Assembly: GCA_965153455.1 (NCBI GenBank)
Contig: OZ234497.1
Location: 8,184,001 to 8,248,000, forward strand
Direction of reading: 5' to 3'
Source: Sphagnum compactum
Taxonomy: Eukaryota > Bryophyta > Sphagnopsida > Sphagnales
Length of the DNA stretch: 64,000 nucleotides
Shown: positions 11,961 through 24,779 of the stretch, in pieces
Layout: the number at the start of each line of letters is the position of its first letter
Position numbering within the stretch: position 1 is the first letter of the stretch
Program-made: the position numbers and the translations under genes
The notes under the pieces: generated by a model
The model's input: only the letters and a program-made list of their open reading frames with translations
The model's database searches: none
Told to the model about the DNA's origin: nothing

Positions 11961-14599
11961 ATCTTTTCTTGCTTGACATTTATTTTATATTATAAGTACC
12001 ATAAATATGTTTTTGGTTTCATATGAACTTTTGAATCCCTCTTCCAAGCTTTTCTTCAGCTTCAACTTCAAGTATTCATGTGTTTTGGGTGTACAGGGTG
12101 TCATCTATGAAGAGTTTGAGTAATAGTCCCAAAGATTGTTGAACAATTTGTGCGATTTATTGTTTCAGCACCCCAAAAGGCATTGGGCCATTACTTGATC
12201 TTTTGTAGAAACTATGTGTATGTGTCCTCCACTACAATTTTGTTTCCTCTGTGCATCCTCCTACCTTAAACCTAGTTTTGTGATTATTGAATTTTTAGCC
12301 ATGTCTGATGGTTGGTTTTGGTCTTTTATTGGTTAGAAATCAAACACATCATTTTTTGGTTGCCTATTCCAAACTTTCAAATTTGTTGTTTGAAAGAAAA
12401 ATACATGTTATCTAGTTTACTAAAATACAAATCATGTACATAATGGCAAGTTAGGATTATAACTTTGGAGTTAGGATTTTGTTTTAATCTTCCAACTCCC
12501 AATTTCAATCTCCTTTAAACCCATAGTGGATATTACTTAAAGTCTTTTACTCTAATTGTTGTGTGGGTGATTGGTTACAGAATGACATAACCTATGCAAT
12601 GCAATGGGTGATTCATGAAAGTTATGCAGATAGGGATATAATGGATATTACCAACATTTCCTTTGGGAGAATTGCACTCTTGTAGGCCACCCCAAGTAAA
12701 GGATTTCAATGTTTAAAACCTTATATGACTACATGACATACTTCACTCAACTAGGCCTAAATTAGCCGTGTTGGGTAATAACATGAGAGTCAAAAATGGT
12801 TTAACTCAATGTTGGCAATGTTGCAATAGAACAATGATTTGTGTGGAGGTGTCAAGGAAAAAGTTACTAGTCATGAGGTATTGTCTAAAAAAGTAGGTTT
12901 CATGTGGCCTTCCTAAGACCAAATCTTTGTATATTATTATAGATATCGTTTCTTGGTTTCATGATTAATGTTTCTTGGAAAAACAAATTGTGCCTTTTGA
13001 TTGCACATTTGAAATAACATGTTTTATGTTGGGGGATGATTAAATGGGTGCATATTTGATACATGTGGTGTAATGTAGTTATCAAATAGACAAATATGGA
13101 GATGGTGACAATGCAAACATCATGTACTATATGTATTTTCCATGATATTTTAGGTGAACATTTTAGGTAATTCATTTTTAAATAAGTCATGCATGTTTTC
13201 ATTAATAACAACTTTGGAACTTAGAAGACTAAATTGGATATTCATGAAGGTAAGGCACAACAAGATTCTATACAATGTTTTCGGGCACAGTTGGAAAAAG
13301 TGAAAAATCCATGTTCCAAAGATAAGTTTGCAAGGAGGGGTGCATTACTAAAAGTTGCTACAAATGTTAACATTTCTAGCTGAAGGGTACTATCATGAGT
13401 ATTGGGCACCAGTCGCCACAATCTATCATGCACCATTGAGCAATGGTAGTTAATTCAAAATTTTGGCTTATCACCATTTGTTTTACTTGAAAGGAGGAAG
13501 AGGCAAGATGGTGTGACTACAGAGACAAAGATGTTAATGATAGCATGGTGGATTGCAGAAACAAGAGTAAGCCCCAACAAAAAGGATGTCACTTGTAAGC
13601 GCCTCAAACCAAATCAATATGAAGCTCATGCAACACACGATTTGCTTGAATCTCAAGTAAGCTTCAACCATTGAATTATTGACTGAATTTGGCATTTTGT
13701 AAATCACAAGGATCTTGTACATTATCCATGACTTTCATTATGCACTGATTAGGTGGTGGATCAAAGAGGATTAAGGCATTTTGGATTTGTTTACTAATTG
13801 CAAAATTTCAACAATTTGCAAATAATGTGGACCAAATCTAAGCAAAATCTTCAAATGCGAGGCTCTTATGTTTAGAGATAGGATCTTATATTTAGAGTGG
13901 GAAAGATTTTAAGTTTAAATAGAAAAACTTAAGTTTAGATAGAGAAGCCAATGGATAGGAAATGACAGAAATTTAACATATTTTGGATGGGTGACGATTA
14001 TACCTTTATTGAAAACATAATACACATGTGTAAGTTATGGTTTATGCATACTTGTGAATATATGTCATATATTGTTTAGGTATCTTATGTAGTTTATGTA
14101 TGTACATTCACAAATGTTATATACATTTGCATTTATATGAACTATAACAACTTGTCCATAATTGTCAACATGTTGTCCATAACATGTGTAGTTTTTATTT
14201 ATACATATTTACAACATGCATATATACACATGTATATGAATTTTACATTGTGCACACATGTTAGCATATGAACCATATAATGCCATACACATGTATACAT
14301 AATGTAAGTATATTAATAATATGTGTGTACAAATCTGTTATATCTTTTTGTGTAAACAAATATCCTTGATATGCCAAATGTATATGCATTACTTGTTTTT
14401 TAAATTAATGCATATTTAAGGGCATTACTATGGACCAACTTGTATTTTTCAAGACTTGTATAATCAGTTCGGTTAAAGAAATGTCTAAAAGACGTGAAAG
14501 GTTTTTTTTTGTGTAGACCTCTTTCTAGCTCCAGTTTATAGCTGCCCATCCTTAAGCAAAGATTTGGTGAAGGAAATTTGAAGGTCTAAAGCCCTATTT
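11961..14599. other. Anonymous AT-rich region
   Basis: No supported gene. Short open frames at 12900-13211 and 13242-13436 (both minus) have no recognisable motif. 13980-14400 is very AT-rich and full of ACATGTGT/TATATACA words. Confidence 0.45.
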
Positions 14600-16440
14600 T
14601 GTGAAACACTGCAAAGGCATGAATGTATGTTGCTACAAGTACCACGTTGAATTTGATTTGTTGCGGTAGGGGTTGAATAGCTTCAGGGATGGCATAAAGG
14701 GAACGCATGTGTTGAATGCTTGTACATGTCGATGTACAATTTGTTCATAAGGTGAGGTTGCTGAACATGACAATTGTGTAGCCCATACCAAAACAAAGGG
14801 GTGACAAAATTGTGGGAAGATTATGTGTGCTCAAAAGGGGACTTTGAAGAGTGGCACAAGTTAGACTGCCTCATGGGGGAATGTGCTAAATGTGGGGTGG
14901 GCAAATTGGCAATTTGTCCTAATGCGTGTTCAGCACATTTGTCTTAGGCAATGGCTTGGAGATGTTTTGAACAAAAGACTATTGGGGTGACAGATGAAGG
15001 GAGACCCAAGAAAAGGATTAAAGAACCATTCAAAAAAACTATAGTTTATACCATATTAAAATACCTACAACCCAAGTTACAACAATTTATCATGCACAAC
15101 TTTGTGGCGAAATCGCAGGACATTCAATGTAGATTGGCTATGGCTAACTTGCCTTCTGATTGCATTTTGTCACACATTGACTTCATTGAAAATTACTTTT
15201 TAGATCCAAAATGAGATCCAGTTAATGCATTGGCATTCATTCCAAGTCACTATACTAATACACATAACATATATAGTGGTCCCTATAGGTGGAGATGATG
15301 AAGAGGGTCAAACGTTCATCAAGGACAGTCATTTCTATATTTCTAATGATAAGTCACATGACATTTTATTTGTTCAACATTGTTTACTAAAACGTTGGAA
15401 TTGACTCAAAATTAGGATGTGACACTACAACATCATATAATTTTCAATGATGAATGTGCAGATCAATTCAAGGGTTCTCGAGCTATGTATTTTGTGGCTC
15501 GCTATGCAAGCTTGACATCAGGTTGCAAAATGAATTGGCATTAATTTGGGATGGGACATGGGAAGGGGGAATGGGATGGTGCAGGTGCTATTATGAAAAG
15601 GGCTTTGAGGGTTGAACAATTCCACAATCCACAAAGGAAGCTCCAAGATGTAGATAATGTTGTTGAATTTCTCAGAAAAGGTATGTCTTCTCGAGCACCT
15701 AACACATATGAAGGAGTGCATGGGTCTTCTATCAACCGCCACTTCTAGAATGTGAAGCTTGTTGATGTTGATATATCATCCATTCGTTTGTGTGAATGCA
15801 TACCTGGCTCACAAAAGTTGCATTCCATATTTGGTTTTTCATCTACTGACCCAACAATGTTATAAGTGGGGTCTTTGTCTCGTTTCTGTGGCCCTTGTAT
15901 TGATCAAAATTGGGATAATTACGAGCTAACCTCACATATCCAATTGTGGCGGCCTATAAAGCTTCAACCCAAGGACACAAACTTTGTGTGAAATCAATTG
16001 GAGACTATGCAAGAACTTGGTGGAGGGGAACTAAAAGTTGATGCGGAGGATCTGGCTGTTTTGGTGTCTATTGGAGACAACTTTGCAATTTTAACACAAG
16101 AAGGCAATGATGAAGGAGTAGAATTTTATGTTTTATTATGCCAACAAGCAAGCCATATTGTCCAAGATAGATTCACATGTCCATGGGGCGATGAATTTGA
16201 TGTTGGAGATCATGTGATTGCTGGCCTCTAATATCAAAAGTGGGGGCGTGGTGATAATGGCTATGTATTCTTAGCCAATTCATAGGTGGCATTTTTCTAT
16301 ACCCACTTGGTCCTAGCATGAAAATTTATGATGTTGCCAGTTCATCACAAAGTGAAAGGGTCTAAACTGGTTTACCAACTTTCGGACGAGGCCCTACAAG
16401 TTATCAAATTTAGGATTGATGGAAGTTCCTAATTAGTAAA
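14600..16440 (+). pseudogene. Decayed transposase-like ORF with Cys-rich N-terminus
   Basis: One protein can be followed through shifting plus-strand frames. Near 14630 is CYYKYHVEFDLLR, then a Cys-rich stretch (CTCRCTIC near 14730; CAKCGVGKLAICP near 14890). An open piece at 14951-15214 ends RLAMANLPSDCILSHIDFIENY. Near 15450 is DECADQFKGSRAMYFVARY, and an open piece at 15551-15748 begins MGHGKGEWDGAGAIMKRAL. The triad HIDFxENY, (S)DxCxxQFK and HGKGxxDGAGAxxKR looks like the three acidic positions of an RNase H-fold DDE transposase; this assignment is inference. The last open piece is 15998-16231. Stops and frameshifts break it repeatedly (for example TGA at 15212-15214). It is a different family from the ORF at 10240-11960. 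Confidence 0.55.
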
Positions 16441-19440
16441 TACTTGAGATTTCAAATTCAATTTTTTTCTCCTATGTACATATGTTATTGAAATTGAAAT
16501 TTTAAAAAAGACAAACATTGTTGGTTGAGCTTTAGAATGATGTTAGGGTTCTCTTCCAGATTTTGTTTGAGCTAGCCAGTCCATGCATATTCTAAATTTT
16601 GCCACAACTTAGGATCTTTGTTATGTTGAAGTTAGTGGGAATGTTATGACCTAGCTATTTCTTACTACACATGCTAATTTTGAAGGTTCTTAGGACTATA
16701 CTTTGTGACTAGTTGATTTCATTTTTAGACTGGATTAATTGGGTCAACTTATTGATTATCTTTTCATCACTTATGTAATTTATTTTTAATGGTTAAGGTT
16801 TGTGTGATGTTGAGGTGTGGGTAGGAAGTTCCTAGTGGTGTGAACGCAATGGAGGATATAGGTCGACTCAAGGTGTTTAGGTTGGAAGGCCATTGAATAT
16901 ATTTTTTGGTTTTATTTCAAGATTATACCCAAATTGTTGCTACAAAAAATTGGTCCTACATTTCAAGATGATATTTTATTGCTGCAATATATTTTGGCCA
17001 TGGAAAAGATCTTTTTATTGGTAGAGCTACAAAGTGATGTGAACACTAGAGTGTTGGGGAAGTCATAAGGATTTTTAATTCACTCTGCATTTTCAAAATC
17101 AACTACTTTGAGTGTGACAAATGCATCACTTATGCAAAGGGTAGACTAGAACATGAGTTTTGATGGCCATTATGAACAACTACAGCTGACCTATTGTTGT
17201 GAGTGTAAGGTGAATCCACATTATTTTGTTATACATTTTGTTTAGATGGAGGTTTGTGTAAGGCAACAGGTAATAAAAGGTTCTCAAGACTTATCATAGG
17301 TCTAACAATCAAACTACAAGTTGTTTGTATAAGAATTTTTCCACAATTGCAAAAACTTGGTTTTTGTTTCCACCTTGTTTGTGTTATATATTGTGAAACA
17401 AAAAAAATGAATTCTACTACAGTTCAATTACTACTACTACAATTACTAGATATAAAATTTGGAAACAATGTTAAAAATGTCTTCTTGTTGGTTACCGAAA
17501 TAGATTGAAATTGTGACTTGATTTGGTTTTTTTTCCTCTCATGGGCCAATCATGTATCAAAGTGATGATAATCATCAAATTATTATCATCACTCTTCAAA
17601 ATCTTTAAAATAATTCCCTGCAACATTCCAATGGTTCAAGGTTATAGGAACACAAGACAACAACTTTGGAAATAAAAGGTTTGGAGATTTTCAAAAGCCC
17701 CAAACATGAAAAAATAACCATAAAAATAACCCAAACCATCCTTCATGGATTACAATTCTTCCAAATTTTGCAGCAATAAAAAATTGGTCCTACATTCCAT
17801 GAACATGCATAACCCTATTGACCACAACATAATTGTGATAGAAAAATTAAGGCTTACAATTGCCACTCATCATATAAATTGTTTTTTGCCTTTACACCAA
17901 TGTGTTGCAAATGGTCCATCTTGTTCAACTTCATAGGCTCATAAAACCTCTTTGAATCATTTTCCAGCTTCATTAATGCTTCTATTGCACCTATAGAAAG
18001 AATCACAAACCAAACAACTTTCAAAAATGTGTGCCCATTGAAACAACATTTTTTTTTGTAGTGGTTTCAAAAGGACTGGTTCAATGAAACTATAACTTAA
18101 CATAGTTATGGCAGTTTTAATCTCAACTTTAATGACATAAGTGTGCTGAGTTTCTTTAGACTTTTCATATTGACGCCCATCTATTAATTGTGACCATGGG
18201 GTAAAATCACAATCAAAGGAACCACCCAAGTGAGTGGACACCCTTTAAAGTTGCATTTTTACATGTTTGAAAGATCACAAGGGAAACATAATAATTTGGA
18301 TTGTCTTAAATTTTTTTTGGAATATTTTACATTAATTGCAAAGTTTACATGCTCAAAGCTTGACACAAATCAATTTTTTTTTTTGCATGTTCAAAGCACT
18401 CAAACCTCAAGAGTGGATAGTCCTTGTTTTTTTCAAACGTCATTTTTTTCTACCAAATGTGCACCATTCCTTTTGAAAATTGGAGAGGATTTTAACATTG
18501 ATGATTAGAAGAGCAAAAGGACTTGAATTGATGATTTTCTTTTTATAACCCATTTAAGCACATTTGATTCAAAGTGTTTTTGACCCTGAAAATTATGGAT
18601 TTTGAAAATGTGGCTTTAACAAAAATTGTTCATATATAGGTGATAGAGGGTATGAATGCATAATATACATGATACAAAATTAATTTTTAATCAAAATGTA
18701 TTTAGATTTAAAATGTAGTGCTAAATGGGGTATTTGAAATATAGAATTTGAAATTATAAACCAATGTAGGAATGACATGTGTCATGTGCAATCCTTGGAA
18801 AAGGACTTTTACCTTGGCACCCCTAGCTCCTTTGACTATGATTTCACCCCATGATATTTCAAAATAAATTCCCTAGATCTGGGAGAGAAAAAATGAGACA
18901 AATCAAACCATGATTTCAATAAGATAATGTAGCAAATATGCAATCAAGCTTTTGGACCCACACCTACAAAACCATCTTGTGTACTATTCATCTTCCTCAA
19001 GAGCCTTGAACTAGTTAATAGTATCATGCTGCAATCTCATGGACCTAGGTAAGGTTTATCACATGTTTTAAGTGAAAATAGATACAAAAAAGACTTACGT
19101 ATCATATAGAATTGTTGAAGGAAAAATTCCCATATCTACATTTTAAGCAATGACCCATACAAGTAAAAGTATCATAAAATGTAAACTTTACATAGTGTAC
19201 AATACTACTGTTAAAGTGGCATGTTAACTACTACGTACTATCAATTACATAATGTATGTACTACATGTATTTATATGGATAGTCATACAAAAGACACTAC
19301 AAAAAAGAGGAGTCAATTCCACAAAAGTACCTCAAGTACTATGTGTATGAATAGAAAAATTGATGTGTGCAGTGGAGCAAAATTAAAGAGTGTAGATATT
19401 AGACATGTATTGTACTATGCAAATGCATTGTCTTGTGCTC
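16441..19440. other. Anonymous region
   Basis: No gene is supported. The longest frames (17254-17508 and 18230-18508 plus, 17957-18241 minus) are below 100 codons, contain homopolymer runs and show no family motif. Confidence 0.45.
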
Positions 19441-21122
19441 CTATTGTGTTGTAGACTTTCCTTTACAATATGTCCTTCCACAAGAACATTCAAAAGCTGG
19501 AATAGGATGTGTTGAATCCTTGAAGTCAATTTCGTAGTCCCATGTAAGTTCTTCTCCACAGAAGACCTTTTTGGTCGTAAAGAAAGCAACTATGGTTCAC
19601 ATAATCAAGTTATTAGATGAGATAGCCAAAGGTCAGTGGGTGAATTTGAAGAAATTTGAAGAAATTCTAGAACGTGTAAAGGTGAACATTTACGTACATG
19701 GTAGTAATGGGGGTTGTGTGTCTCAATCCGCACGAGCATGTCCAATAAGTTTGCATCTTCACATCTATGGTTTAGAAATCGAGTAACATTTCCAAAAACT
19801 GTAGCATCTAGACACAAGGCCTCATCATCTTGCACTGTCCCCTCAAACTCCTAGTCCGCATCCAATGGTAATGCATAATTTTCTGCCTTTTTTCCATCAA
19901 CCAAACACCTATCCAATCACCGTGCTAGCTCTTCATTGTTTACAATCTCCCCCACAAATTCAAACACAAATGCCCCTACTTCTAGGTCTTCTAAAGTCTT
20001 GATGCCCCAACCTTTTGAATCGCTCATCCAACACAAGTTTCAAAAATCAATTCATACTATTTAAATTCCCGTTACCCATGTCATTGAAATAGAAAAGGAA
20101 TGGGGAACAAACCACACAACTTGACCTCATGCTGTTCCACCATTGTCCAAATTACATTTGGATTTGTTTACTCCTTTCACTTCTAGAAAGATTCAGCAAA
20201 ACAAAAGAATGTGTTACCAGCTTAGCTGATTTAATCCCACACACCATCCAAACAGTGCATTCATATACAGAAGAAAAGAAATTTTAGAATGAGTTTTAAA
20301 GTATTGTTAGTTTTATTGAGTATGATCCCTGATGAAAATTAATGTTGTTTTTTATCCCCTTGTTGATGCATTTTTCCTTAATCCAAATTTCAAAGAAATA
20401 TAATAGTAGAACCTGTAGCTTATGTTGGATTCCCCCATGGACCAGATGGTTTCCACAAGTCATTGTGCAATCACAATTGTCGCATTCCTTGATGATGGGC
20501 CGAACCTCATGGTCAACACACTATGTTGTAGCTCCTCTATGAAAAGAAATTTGAGAATTGCAATATGTGATAGCTAGGCACATCTGCACCTTTATATTGC
20601 ACAATAATCCAAATGCACATACTTAAAATAGTACAATTCCTTGAAGTAAAACAAGAATTACATCAACAAACAAGATTTAGTGCAAACAGACACATACATA
20701 TGACATAATGTGACAAATGCAGTTGAAGTAAATTAAATATCATAGATGTGGTTAATCACCTAATCAATGTAGATTTGTTTCAAAAGTCCCTTGGTACAAT
20801 ATGGAAAACCTCCACATCCTTGTTTGGTGCATGCAAAACCTAGAGGATCAGCAAGGCAATCTTTGCCATCAACCATGCATCTACACCCATTATCCTGATT
20901 TATAGAGTACCAACTAGCTTGTGTGGGAGTAGATGCATGGTTGATGTTAGTAGAAATGTATTGAAACAAGCAAGTACATGTGGCTCTGTTGAGTGCCATA
21001 AAATTGAAATTGGCATAACCTCTAATCCTTGGCTCATGTCGCTGGGATAAAATCCAATCCTGAATTCTCACACTCTTGGGGCCTTTACCACCTGTTATGT
21101 TATAATCAACAATAAGGTTCAA
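19441..21122 (-). pseudogene. SUVR1/2/4-like histone methyltransferase gene, broken (pre-SET, SET, post-SET)
   Basis: Intact relatives methylate histone H3 lysine (H3K9 type) in the nucleus. Four exon-like blocks read 5'-3' on the minus strand. 21122-20760: Cys-rich first half of the pre-SET domain. 20520-20413: exactly 36 codons, second half of pre-SET, with IIKECDNCDCTMTCGN; it has an acceptor ending TAG and a donor CAG|GT. About 20035-19694: SET core, with GWGIKTLEDL, FEFVGEI, EALCLDATVFGNVTRF and NHRCEDAN (cofactor-binding NHxC). 19589-19441: ELTWDYEIDF with the catalytic-site Tyr, then post-SET CSCGRTYC and a TAG stop. The last intron (19693-19590) has donor GTAAAT and acceptor TAG and keeps the frame. 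Premature stops are TGA at 19917-19919 and TAG at 19851-19853, the latter where relatives have Trp. A stop also ends the first block, and the start of the SET block seems frameshifted. Intron retention argues against a retrocopy. Confidence 0.8.
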
Positions 21123-21559
21123 AGTTCTTTCTATACCTACACCCTACATAAATGACAACAAACCAACCATGGAAATAAATACCCTGTCAATAAAAACATA
21201 AGATAAATATTGTGATGGTTTGAACAAAAAAACAGTAGACTAACAACAGTCTTGGTCAGAACTTGGTTTTAAATGAACCAAAGACCAAAGACATGCAGTT
21301 ACTTGCACCTTCTCACATTGAAGCATGTGTGTGAGTGGAAAACACTAATAATATATTCCAAAACATGTTAGTACATAGCAAAATGCAAAAAACAAAAAAT
21401 TGGGTGCATCTAAAGGTGGACATAAATGCATAAGTCCTATGCATCGACAACAACTTGGACATGGTGGCATCAATTCCATGAACTATTCCTAGTAATGTAA
21501 CTATCATCCTCATATAACCGTCCTAGAGTTTTGAAATCTAAAAGACCTGTAGATCAATC

Positions 21560-22800
21560 TCTAAGTATCCTATACCTTGTTTTTCACCTCAGGTGTTATA
21601 ACAAGGTGGGTTAATTTTGCTGATTTCTTTGTTCAAGCCATGCCAGTTTCGTCCACTGGCTCTCCTTGGACATGTGGCCCAAGTTGGGTTTTTTGTTTTT
21701 TATCCCCAGATTTCCCTTTGGTATGGATTGCCCCCTTTCCAACCTGTTTTCCATGTGACATCCTTGAGCCTAATCTGACATCTTCAGCAAATTCCTTTGC
21801 TTCTATTTCCAAATTTGATGTTTTTTTCAGTCTTATCAAAGTTCTTTACCCTATTGACAAACTTTGGATGCCCCCTACCTTTTTTATGAGGTCTTTCAGA
21901 CCTTCCAGCTCACAAATGCACCGTCTTCACCTCTTTTTCAACCCCCTTGGACCCCTTACTACCCCCTTCATTTCGACCTGATTCTTGTCCATTTGACCTC
22001 TTAGATTGGCCCTCTACAAATTCCTTTCCCCCCTTGGCCCTCATGGCAGATCCCAACAACTGATTGCAGTCAAAAGACCCCCCATCACCATCATCACTAT
22101 CATTGTTAGTACCCTCCTCCTTAGAATCAGTTAATTGATCAAAAGACTCAGATCTAGAAAAGTCCTCTTTAGAAGTGGGAGATGTAGGTTTTACCTGGTA
22201 TGACTTTCTAGTCAATTTAGTGGATTTAGAAGCAATATTCTTAAGGATGTTCTCTTTAGTAGTCTCTAACTTACCAGTCTGTTGCCTTGATGTAGTGGCA
22301 GATGTGTCTTGTACCTGGTTTGACCGTCTCAATCTAGCACTGGCTCTAGAAGGGTTGCCCATGTGCACCCCCCTCCTTGTTGGGCTCTAACTTGCTCATC
22401 AAATTCTACTATAGAGGGGATTTTGAAGGGCTAATTGTCATATTGGTTATCACCTTTTTCTCTACAATACAAGCCATCTGGCACTTAAGGGTAATCTCAT
22501 TGGTGGACTATAACTTACCAAGAAGATTTTGGTGTAAAGGGGGTTTTGAAGGAGTAATTATCTTGGTAGTTTTCTCTTCTTTCTGTGGACTAGGTGACAT
22601 TTGTGACTTCGAGGTGGGCATTTTAAGGGGGGTTCGCGGTTTGGCTGGGGGTCGCATACGAGGGGTGGTCTGCCCAACAACCTTGGGGGCTACATCAACT
22701 GCTACTACTTGTAGACTTCTGGTGGAGTTGCCAAAATTTGGGTTACTGAATGCATGCTTGACTGGATTCACTAGCACTAAAACTTATACAAGCAGATGAT
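21560..22800 (-). other. Lys/Ser/Thr-rich open stretch upstream of the SUVR-like gene
   Basis: On the minus strand three consecutive open pieces (22777-22508, 22368-21910, 21839-21633) encode low-complexity, highly charged sequence, including SDDGDGG acidic runs and many Lys/Ser/Thr/Pro residues. They lie in different frames separated by stops. The position, on the same strand and directly upstream of the SET gene remnant, suggests the disordered N-terminal part of that gene, as SUVR proteins have long variable N-termini. This is inference: no motif ties the two. They could equally come from a separate element. Confidence 0.3.
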
Positions 22801-23053
22801 GGTTCTGCACGGAACATGTTCTGTGATGATCATGTATGACACAATGACATTAATTAGATTACATTTTATAAATGTACCTTAAACATTTACAGATGTGGTA
22901 TGAACAACACTTGAAAGATGCATTACCTTACACCCTACCTAGTGCCCTATATATGTTCTTATGTGTTCTATTATATACTGTTCATGTATATAATTGGTGC
23001 CCAAACATGACCTATAGAACATATTTATGGCACCAAATATATACATTCAATAT

Positions 23054-23650
23054 GCACTAGAGACTGTAAAACAATACAATATCCACATGTAAAATGTACT
23101 GTAAGACATACATTAAACTCAGCAATATAAAATATATAACCCACAGGTACAATATTCAGGTCTCAAAAGTACACTAAACTAATAAACTACATACCCCTAA
23201 TTTACACTACATACTATAAAACAATACAATATCCATATATAATACACCATAAGACATACATCAGACTTTGCAATATAGAATATATAACCCACATGTACCA
23301 TATTTAAGTCTTAAAAGTAAACTGAAGTAATATAACTATACCCTTAATATACACTACATACTATAGTGTTATATAACATTCAGATGTAATACACTATAGG
23401 ACATACATCAAACTTTGCAAAATAAAAAATGTAACCCACATGTACAATACTTAGGTTTCAAAAGTACACCAATGCAATATAGCTATACCCCTGATATACA
23501 CTACATACAATATATTGAAATTTTTATATTTAAAACTGTTTGGGGCTATGATATTGAAGCATTATATTTACTATCTAGACATACACACATACATAGTGAA
23601 CTTGGCATACTTGAAATATTTGGGATATATTATATTGAAATACTATGTGT
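23054..23650. repeat. Tandem array, about 148 bp unit
   Basis: Unit starts can be set on ACTACATACTATA-like text at about 23054, 23203, 23351 and 23498, so the spacings are 149, 148 and 147 bp. Each unit contains AGACATACATYARACT, then TTTGCAATATARAATATATAACCCACATG, then a CTCAAAAGTACACT-like segment. After 23515 the unit is interrupted by diverged AT-rich sequence; ATACATTACATAC text near 23750 may be a last fragment. Confidence 0.75.
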
Positions 23651-24779
23651 ATTATCCAGATATACACTTTGTCCAACATTATGAATCACATTCATAGAGA
23701 GTACCTAAAATAGTACAATACTAAAGTAATATACGTCCTATTTCCCCATATACATTACATACAACATTACTTCATATATTACAAGGTTTGCAGAAGTGTA
23801 AAAGAGAATACTAGAGCTCAGTACATGAACTTGATTCAACCCTCCTTACAACAACAATTAATTGCACTAAAAGTACATTGGTTACATTGTACAATGGAAA
23901 TTAGATGCACAAACATGATTGTACACAATACATTTATTAACATTATGTCTAATAAACATATATACAAGAATATAAATTCCGAGGAAAGAATGTATTAAAC
24001 AAGGTGCATTACCAATGGTAAGATATATTGATTGCACAACAACTTTTCGTTGCGCAATAGCCATCCTCCAAACCATTTCACAATCCATGTCAGTTGCCTA
24101 ATTCTCTTCTAAATCAGTAGATGGTGATGCAAACCCAAAGCTTTTCAACCACTTTGGATGAACACCTGCTGATTGTTCCTCCTTGCAACTATTAGCACTC
24201 TTGAACCAAATGGTAGCAAACCAAAGGTGATACAAATGCTAACAATTACACACAATGATGTCACCCAAAGGAAATGGGCCATTACATACCACACACACCG
24301 TCACCTAGACATCAACTGTGCTTTTATCCACAAGCTCCACATAGCACATAGGGTGGGGATGAGTAGATAGACCTTCATCCCCTTTTTAAGATGCAACAAC
24401 TGGTATGTCAAAGCTTGTAATTGCATTTGCAAAAACCCTAACTTCATGTTTGCCATTCTCAAGTTCATATGGTTTTTCTGTTGTTGAACCAACAAACCAG
24501 CAATGGCCTCATCTTGCTTTCCAACCATCTTCCTATAGGATTCAAGTGTCACCATTTGCAAGGCAGATCTTCCATCATCTATTTCACCTACCTCTGTAAA
24601 GCCTCTAATTTCCTTTCTTTTTTTTCCTTCATGGAGGTCATTAACTCATGAACAACCTTGATGTGCTCCAGCTTAGTACAACGTTGTTCCTTGTCCTTGT
24701 TTATGATGTCAAGCTCTAATTTAGTAGCCTCCAATTATTTCCCAACAACACACAGCAACTCAACCATTTCATTTTTTTT

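Noticed and set aside
21577-21981. 134-codon plus-strand frame, with hydrophobic sequence
   Set aside because: It is antisense to the Lys/Ser-rich minus-strand stretch; the hydrophobic residues simply mirror Lys/Glu/Thr codons.
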